This document shows positions 60,499 to 64,000 of a stretch of DNA of 64,000 nucleotides, one piece after another (position 1 is the first letter of the stretch; each line of letters begins with the position of its first letter). The DNA is taken from assembly GCF_003351345.1 (NCBI RefSeq), contig NZ_QQTO01000037.1, forward strand, positions 495,501-559,500, given 5' to 3'. Made by a program: the position numbers and the translations under genes. Below the pieces are notes generated by a model, which did no database searches, was not told the origin of the DNA, and saw only the letters and a program-made list of their open reading frames with translations. The stretch comes from Allobosea caraganae (GTDB lineage: Bacteria; Pseudomonadota; Alphaproteobacteria; Rhizobiales; Beijerinckiaceae).

Positions 60499-60551
60499 TG
60501 AGTTCGAGACCACTAGCCCGCCATCCTGATCAGGGATGGCGGGTCTTTTTT
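60499..60551 (+). ncRNA. Candidate stress-induced small RNA (about 53 nt)
   Basis: An exact sigma-EcfG promoter motif lies upstream, and 25 bases after its -10 the sequence CCCGCCATCC-TGATCAG-GGATGGCGGG-TC-TTTTTT forms a strong intrinsic terminator ending near 60551. No plus-strand gene lies upstream that this terminator could serve, because the nearest gene is the minus-strand NTF2-like gene starting at 60388. The predicted RNA has an unstructured 5' part (GAGTTCGAGACCACTAG) followed by the terminator stem. Alternatively, the same promoter reads through to the marR-emrAB operon. The transcript is predicted, not shown. Confidence 0.55.
60517..60551 (+). terminator. Orphan intrinsic terminator
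   Basis: Stem CCCGCCATCC (60517-60526) / GGATGGCGGG (60534-60543) with a 7-base loop and a TCTTTTTT tail. It is oriented on the plus strand with no plus-strand gene upstream. Confidence 0.9.
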
Positions 60552-60693
60552 GTCCGGCAGCCAGACTGGGAACCCACCCGCCGACGGCGAATTCTGCGGC
60601 ACAAGGCCATGCAAGCGGCGCGCAGCCTTGATGCTGCGCCGCAGCAGCCATGCATTTCAGGCATTGGCAGACGTAAGCAATAATAATATATGG

Positions 60694-61200
60694 ATGCTTA
60701 TGAACAGCATGCCTAAGGTCCCGGCGACGCAGCAGCCCTCCCCCACGGTCGGCTTCCTCGTGCACGACGTCGCGCGCCTGCTGCGCAAGCGCTTCGAGCA
60801 GAACGCCCGCGGCTTCGGCCTCGGCCTGACCCGCTCGCAGTGGCAGGTGCTGGCCTATCTCGACAAGAACGAGGGCATCCAGCAGGGCGGCCTTGCCGAG
60901 CTGCTCGAGGTCGAGCCGATCACGCTCGGCCGCATTCTCGACAAGCTCCAGGCCTGCGGCCTGATCGAGCGCCGGCACGACGCCAAGGACCGGCGCGTCT
61001 GGCGGCTCTACCTCACCGGCAAGGCCGGGCCGACGCTCGTCACCATGCGCGAGCTCGGCGAGATCACCCGCGCCGAGGCCTTCGGCGAGATTTCCGAAGC
61101 CGAGCGCGAGGTGCTCCTCAAACTGCTCGGCACGATGCGCGCGAACCTCTCTACGGCCTGCGCGACGCCGCCGGCCGAAAGGCAGAAGACCCATGGATGA
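60694..61200 (+). CDS. MarR-family regulator of the emrAB operon
   Basis: A 163- to 168-residue winged-helix regulator. TVGFLVHDVARLLRKRFEQNARGFGLGLTRSQWQVLAYLDKNEGIQQGGLAELLEVEPITLGRILDKLQACGLIERRHDAKDRRVWRLYLTGKA is the full MarR domain, including the recognition helix and D-x-R wing. Three close in-frame ATGs (60694, 60700, 60709) are possible; the last gives the shortest native-looking start. It overlaps emrA by 8 bases and likely represses the efflux operon until a toxic compound binds it. Confidence 0.88.
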   Translation: MLMNSMPKVPATQQPSPTVGFLVHDVARLLRKRFEQNARGFGLGLTRSQWQVLAYLDKNEGIQQGGLAELLEVEPITLGRILDKLQACGLIERRHDAKDRRVWRLYLTGKAGPTLVTMRELGEITRAEAFGEISEAEREVLLKLLGTMRANLSTACATPPAERQKTHG

Positions 61201-62437
61201 CGCAGCCAGAAGACCCGAAGCCACAGGCGACGAGCCGCCCGTCCCCGCCAGCAACGTAACCGAGATCCGCCGGGCCGAGCCGAAGGCGCCGCCCGCGCAG
61301 CCCGCTCCCGTCGCCAAGGCGCCCGAGACCGCCGCCTCCGCACCGGCCGTCGCTGCCGACACCGCGCCCGCGGCCAAGCCGCGAAACCTCAAGCGCAAGC
61401 TCCTCTTCGCCGCGCTGCCCGTCGCGCTGATCGCCGGCGGCTACTGGTACGTCGTCGGCGGGCAGGTGATGTCGACCGACAACGCCTATGTGCAGGCCGA
61501 CATCGTCGGCGTCTCCACGGATGTCGCCGGCATCGTCAGCGCGGTCGACGTGCGCGACAACCAGCAGGTCAAGGCCGGCGACGTGCTGTTCAAGCTCGAT
61601 GACGCGCAGTTCCGCTACGCGCTCGACCGCGCCGACGCGCAGATCGGCAACGTCCGCAACGACCTTGAATCGCAGAAGGCGACCTACAAGGCGATGCAGA
61701 GCCAGATCGCCCAGGCCAGGAGCGATATCGATTTCTACCAGACCGCCTTCAAGCGCCAGCAGGACCTCGCCACCAAGTCGATCGCCTCCCAGGCGACCTA
61801 TGACTCGGCCAAGCACGATCTCGACGGCGCCGCGCAGAAGCTGGCGCAGCTCCAGAGCCAGCTGATCAGCCTCGCCGCCAACCTGAACGGCAATCCCGAC
61901 GCGCCGATCGAGGACCACCCGCGCTACAAGGACGCCGTCGCCGCCCGCGCCGAGGCCGCCCGCCAGCTCGACCACACCGTGGTCAAGGCATCGATGGACG
62001 GCATCGTCACCAACGTGCCCTCGCTGCAGAAGGGCCAGTACCTTGCCGACGCCACCGTCGCCTTCAGCCTGGTCTCCTCCGACCATGTCTGGATCCAGGC
62101 CAACCCGAAGGAGACCGAGCTGACCTGGGTCCGCCCCGGCCAGAAGGCGACCGTCTACGTCGACACCTATCCCGGCGCCGAATGGACCGGGACGATCGAC
62201 AGCATCAGCCCGGCCTCGGCCGCGAGCTTCTCGCTGCTGCCGGCCCAGAACACCAGCGGCAACTGGGTCAAGGTCGTCCAGCGCATCGCCATGCGCGTCA
62301 AGATCGAGACCCCGCAGGGCAAGCCGCAGCTGCGCGCCGGCATGAGCGTCGTGCTCGACGTCGACACCGGCCGCGCCCGCGGCCTGCCGACCTTCATCAC
62401 CGACCTCTTCGGCAAGACCGAGACCCATCATGTCTGA
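61193..62437 (+). CDS. emrA: HlyD/EmrA-type membrane fusion protein
   Basis: A 414-residue periplasmic adaptor that links an inner-membrane exporter to an outer-membrane channel. An N-terminal proline/alanine-rich cytoplasmic part is followed by one helix (about 68-85) and the barrel-sandwich domain STDNAYVQADIVGVSTDVAGIVSAVDVRDNQQVKAGDVLFKLDDAQF. A coiled coil spans about 140-230, and the C-terminal beta barrel has VWIQANPKETELTWVRPGQKATVYVDTYPG. Second gene of the operon, coupled to marR and emrB by overlaps. Confidence 0.93.
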   Translation: MDDAARRPEATGDEPPVPASNVTEIRRAEPKAPPAQPAPVAKAPETAASAPAVAADTAPAAKPRNLKRKLLFAALPVALIAGGYWYVVGGQVMSTDNAYVQADIVGVSTDVAGIVSAVDVRDNQQVKAGDVLFKLDDAQFRYALDRADAQIGNVRNDLESQKATYKAMQSQIAQARSDIDFYQTAFKRQQDLATKSIASQATYDSAKHDLDGAAQKLAQLQSQLISLAANLNGNPDAPIEDHPRYKDAVAARAEAARQLDHTVVKASMDGIVTNVPSLQKGQYLADATVAFSLVSSDHVWIQANPKETELTWVRPGQKATVYVDTYPGAEWTGTIDSISPASAASFSLLPAQNTSGNWVKVVQRIAMRVKIETPQGKPQLRAGMSVVLDVDTGRARGLPTFITDLFGKTETHHV

Positions 62438-63983
62438 CGGTGCAGCCGCGGCTGCGACCCCGGTGGTCGCCAATCGCGGCGCCATCACCGCCTGCGTCAT
62501 CCTCGCGGTCATCATGCAGGCGCTCGACACCACGATCGCCAACGTCGCCCTGCCCTATATCCAGGGCAGCGTCGCGGCCAGCGCCGACCAGATCAACTGG
62601 GTGCTGACCTCCTATATCGTCGCGGCCGCGATCATGACGCCGCCCTCGGGCTTCCTCGCCGCCCGCTTCGGCAGGAAGCGCGTGCTCTCGGTGGCGATCA
62701 TCGGCTTCGTCGTCGCTTCGATGCTCTGCGGCGCGGCGCAGTCGCTCAACCAGATCGTCGCCTTCCGCCTGCTCCAGGGCTTCTTCGGCGCAGCGCTCGT
62801 GCCGCTCTCGCAGAGCATCCTGCTCGACATCTACACCCCGGAGGAGCGCGGCTCGGCCATGGCGCTGTTCGGCGTCTCCGTGATGGTCGGCCCGGTGCTC
62901 GGCCCGGTCATCGGCGGCTGGTTGACCGACAACATCTCCTGGCGCTGGGTCTTCTACATCAACCTGCCGCTCGGCGCGATCGCGCTCGCGGGCGTCACCA
63001 TCTTCGTCACCGAGACCAAGGCGAGCGCGCTCGCCAAGCTCGACTGGATCGGCTTCGGCGCGCTCAGCCTGGCGATCGCCTCGCTCCAGCTCTTCCTCGA
63101 CCGCGGCGCCCAGCTCGACTGGTTCTCGTCGCTCGAGATCATCATCGAGGCGACGGTCTGCGCCGCCGCGCTCTACATCCTCGTGGTCCACACCTTCACG
63201 GCGCAGAACTCCTTCATCAAGCCGCGGCTGTTCCTCGACCGCAACTTCAGCGTCGGCATGATCTTCATCTTCATCGTCGGCATCACCTACCTCGCCTCGA
63301 TGGCGCTGATGACGCCCTATCTGCAGACGCTGATGGGCTATCCGGTCGTCACCGCCGGCATCGTCATGGGCCCGCGCGGCATGGGCACGATGGCCTGCAT
63401 GTTCCTGGTCGGCCGGCTGATCGGCAAGGTCGACATCCGCATCCTGCTCGGCGCCGGCCTCGCCGTCAGCGCCTGGGCGATGTACGACATGGCCGGCTGG
63501 ACGCCCGACGTCTCCGAGAACACGATCATGCTCACCGGCTTCATCCAGGGCGCCGGCCTCGGCCTGCTCTTCGTGCCGCTGACCACCGTGACCTTCGCGA
63601 CGCTCTCGCCGCAGGATCGCGGCGACGGCACCGGCCTCTACAACCTCTCGCGCAACATCGGCTCCAGCGTCGGCATCTCGATCGTGGCCTACCTGCTCAC
63701 TCGCAACACCCAGGTGAACCACGCCGAGATCGCCAACTACGTCACGCCCTTCAACCGCATGTTCGAGATGCCCGCGATCAAGAATGCCTGGGACCCGCTG
63801 ACGCTGGCCGGCCGCGCCGCGCTCGACGACGTCGTCACCCGCCAGGCGACGATCATCGCCTATATCGACGACTTCAAGCTGCTGATGATCCTGTGCCTGG
63901 CGGCCATGCCGTTCCTCGCCCTGCTGGTCACCCCCAAGCAGGAAAAGGCGCCGGCGGACGACCACGCGATGGTGATGGAGTAG
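62430..63983 (+). CDS. emrB: DHA2-family multidrug exporter (EmrB-like)
   Basis: A 517-residue, 14-helix drug:proton antiporter of the major facilitator superfamily. Motif text: LDTTIANVALPYIQGSVAASADQINWVLTSYIVAAAIMTPPSGFLAARFGRKRVL in the first helices, and GVSVMVGPVLGPVIGGWLTDNISWRWVFYINLP in helices 5-6. It overlaps emrA by 8 bases. With EmrA and an outer-membrane TolC-like partner, not encoded here, it would export hydrophobic toxins. Gene ends 17 bases before the window edge, with nothing visible after it. Confidence 0.95.
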   Translation: MSDGAAAAATPVVANRGAITACVILAVIMQALDTTIANVALPYIQGSVAASADQINWVLTSYIVAAAIMTPPSGFLAARFGRKRVLSVAIIGFVVASMLCGAAQSLNQIVAFRLLQGFFGAALVPLSQSILLDIYTPEERGSAMALFGVSVMVGPVLGPVIGGWLTDNISWRWVFYINLPLGAIALAGVTIFVTETKASALAKLDWIGFGALSLAIASLQLFLDRGAQLDWFSSLEIIIEATVCAAALYILVVHTFTAQNSFIKPRLFLDRNFSVGMIFIFIVGITYLASMALMTPYLQTLMGYPVVTAGIVMGPRGMGTMACMFLVGRLIGKVDIRILLGAGLAVSAWAMYDMAGWTPDVSENTIMLTGFIQGAGLGLLFVPLTTVTFATLSPQDRGDGTGLYNLSRNIGSSVGISIVAYLLTRNTQVNHAEIANYVTPFNRMFEMPAIKNAWDPLTLAGRAALDDVVTRQATIIAYIDDFKLLMILCLAAMPFLALLVTPKQEKAPADDHAMVME

Positions 63984-64000
63984 GCCGGGCGCCGCGCCAG

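Noticed and set aside
60500..60520. tRNA-like AGTTCGAGAC segment near 60501
   Set aside because: Resembles a T-loop, but no acceptor, D or anticodon arms pair around it.
60570..60592. Second GGAAC-N18-TT match before marR
   Set aside because: The -10 reads AATT and lacks the CGTT core; the exact match at 60467 is a better promoter.

Overview
The window is GC-rich chromosomal DNA from an alphaproteobacterium of the order Hyphomicrobiales (Rhizobiales), with gene content most like Bosea and relatives. This placement is an inference from a Mur/Fur-type regulator, CpdR-like and DUF2125 proteins, the tsaD/gpsA/EVE and hemC/hemD/mitofilin/hemY neighbourhoods, rhizobial extragenic palindromes, and sigma-EcfG and alphaproteobacterial LexA motifs. 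No rRNA, tRNA, CRISPR array, transposase or prophage was seen. About 60 genes are called. Most of the other long open frames are antisense shadows typical of high GC.

Left part (1-16.5 kb): an uptake and catabolism region. It holds a cyclase/kynurenine-formamidase-like hydrolase, a three-gene TRAP transporter (DctP, DctQ, DctM), a GntR/FadR-type regulator, and a CaiB CoA-transferase / crotonase-fold / hydroxyacid dehydrogenase operon. A shared 10-bp core TTG(T/C)ATGCAA upstream of three of these units suggests one regulon. Next come a luciferase-like monooxygenase, a transglutaminase-like protein, a Fur/Mur regulator behind its own probable operator, a PIN toxin-antitoxin pair and acs. Middle part (15.7-34.3 kb): housekeeping genes. 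These are an EVE protein, gpsA, tsaD, a hemC-hemD/mitofilin-hemY heme cluster in which hemD and the mitofilin-like gene form one frame, an RluD-family synthase, rpoH, DUF2125, a ChaC-like protein, plsC, a YdcF-like protein, ftsEX, hpt and a CpdR-like response regulator.

Right part (34.3-64 kb): TspO, a Cys/Met PLP enzyme, a GH19-like muramidase/chitinase, a Tat-exported aminotransferase, prfC, a YadGH-like ABC exporter, a MacB-like ABC unit with a Tat-exported partner (zinc-import-like), an alkaline phosphatase, and cyanase. These are followed by a small-membrane-protein / epimerase / class III aminotransferase operon, a DprE1-like oxidase with a UbiA-type phosphoribosyltransferase (polyprenyl-phospho-ribose/arabinose chemistry), a TorTSR-like signalling set, and a marR-emrA-emrB efflux operon.

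Regulatory layer: four exact sigma-EcfG promoter motifs (GGAAC-N16/17-CGTT) lie in intergenic DNA. They precede a 64-aa protein, the transglutaminase-like gene, a 24-residue membrane peptide and, most interestingly, a short stretch that ends in an orphan intrinsic terminator (candidate stress-induced small RNA, about 60499-60551). A fifth, weaker match precedes rpoH. A LexA box precedes a 130-aa unknown protein. Several extragenic palindromic repeat families occur. One copy carries a 136-bp MITE-like element with 20-bp terminal inverted repeats and a 7-bp target duplication, and another copy in the window preserves the empty site.
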